A DNA stretch of 64,000 nucleotides from Taibaiella sp. (GTDB lineage Bacteria > Bacteroidota > Bacteroidia > Chitinophagales > Chitinophagaceae): positions 186,001 through 250,000 of the forward strand of contig JAEUVV010000007.1 of the NCBI GenBank assembly GCA_016786705.1, given 5' to 3'. Of this stretch, positions 63,692 through 64,000 are shown one piece after another. Position numbers and translations under genes: made by a program. The notes below the pieces were generated by a model, which made no database searches, was not told the origin of the DNA, and saw nothing but the letters and a program-made list of their open reading frames with translations. The first letter of the stretch is position 1. The number at the start of each line of letters is the position of its first letter.

Positions 63692-64000
63692 TTAATTGAC
63701 GAATGGCATTTTAACCACTTTTGCTTTAATCGCCTTATCTCTTACCGATACAAATACTTCAGCACCTTCTACCGCGTTTTCTTTATTCAGGTAAGCGATA
63801 CCTATCGCTTTATTCAAGGTAGGAGATTGGGTACCGGAAGTTATGACCCCGATCGCGTTACCTGCAGCATCCTGCAAAGTATAGCCCTGGCGCGGGATAC
63901 CTCTTTCTTCCATTTCAATACCTACCAGCTTACGCTTTACACCTTCCTCTTTTACTTTAGCCGCAAGTTCTTTACCGATAAAGTCTTTAGTGAACTTCGT
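63692..64000 (-). CDS. gcvT: Glycine cleavage system T protein (aminomethyltransferase), C-terminal part
   Basis: The last 102 residues of GcvT, cut by the window edge. KRKLVGIEMEERGIPRQGY, then GNAIGVITSGTQSPTLNKAIGIAYL and VFVSVRDKAIKAKVVKMPFV are the C-terminal barrel signature. The enzyme transfers the methylene group from the H-protein to tetrahydrofolate. Upstream part not visible. Confidence 0.93.
   Translation of the reverse strand, partial: TKFTKDFIGKELAAKVKEEGVKRKLVGIEMEERGIPRQGYTLQDAAGNAIGVITSGTQSPTLNKAIGIAYLNKENAVEGAEVFVSVRDKAIKAKVVKMPFVN

Overview
This 64 kb window is ordinary chromosomal DNA of a Bacteroidota bacterium, most likely of the Chitinophagia/Chitinophagaceae (phylum near certain, family an inference). 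The evidence is: -7 boxes of the form TAnnTTTG upstream of many genes; C-terminal type IX secretion sorting domains (a type B protein at 10335-12440 and a type A tail on the nuclease at 21155-22276); a TonB receptor with a carboxypeptidase-like N-domain; a fused alpha-beta E1 2-oxoacid dehydrogenase; a Bacteroidota-type LptD; and an F0F1 ATPase a-subunit with a long N-terminal extension. I see no tRNA, rRNA, CRISPR array, insertion sequence, integrase or phage gene.

Layout. 0-0.3 kb: tail of a DtxR/MntR-type regulator. 0.4-6.6 kb: marR-tolC-hlyD-acrB efflux operon with a 10+4+10 palindrome over its promoter. 6.6-10.2 kb: a zinc-less sirtuin, egtB-egtD (ergothioneine) and a TfoX-like gene. 10.3-12.4 kb: a secreted T9SS type B protein. 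12.4-12.75 kb: gene-free convergent spacer with a consensus promoter and a long hairpin, a candidate small RNA. 12.75-15.9 kb: a metal-handling locus (cysteine-rich HYC_CC_PP protein, secreted HMA protein, TonB receptor). 16-28 kb: RluD, fused E1, T9SS nuclease, YkpA/YbiT-like ABC-F, a 2OG oxygenase, a Crp/DinB pair, GNAT, a lipoprotein and a secreted protein.

28-32.5 kb: atpB-E-F-H-A, closed by a terminator with no gamma gene following. 32.6-41.5 kb: RDD protein, a 1134-residue protease-like/propeller/Omp85-like fusion, a DUF1572 protein, a CPA1 antiporter, a YjjG-type nucleotidase, DUF4286 and Hsp20. 41.5-42 kb: gene-free spacer with a repeated GACAAAATG motif behind hsp20 and a two-hairpin sRNA candidate. 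42-50 kb: vWA-like membrane protein, beta carbonic anhydrase, S9D glutamyl endopeptidase, a 51-residue small ORF, a transglutaminase-like protein, a c-type cytochrome lipoprotein and an amidase. 50-64 kb: LptD, lipoprotein, LuxE-like acyl-protein synthetase, APC permease, BatA protein, RNase HII, DUF4421, DUF4359/DUF4258, a CoA-transferase A subunit, a porin, Pcm, a cold-shock protein and the 3' end of gcvT.

Most of the window is housekeeping, cell envelope and stress functions, and no large novel system stands out. The best leads are the three-gene metal locus in which every product carries vicinal cysteines, two unannotated small-RNA candidates, an ABC-F protein whose second ATP site looks dead, a three-part outer-membrane fusion protein and a 51-residue ORF. 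Several starts are TTG or GTG; where an upstream start would lie inside a promoter or terminator I moved it downstream and say so. Comparisons with families are from memory; no search was run.
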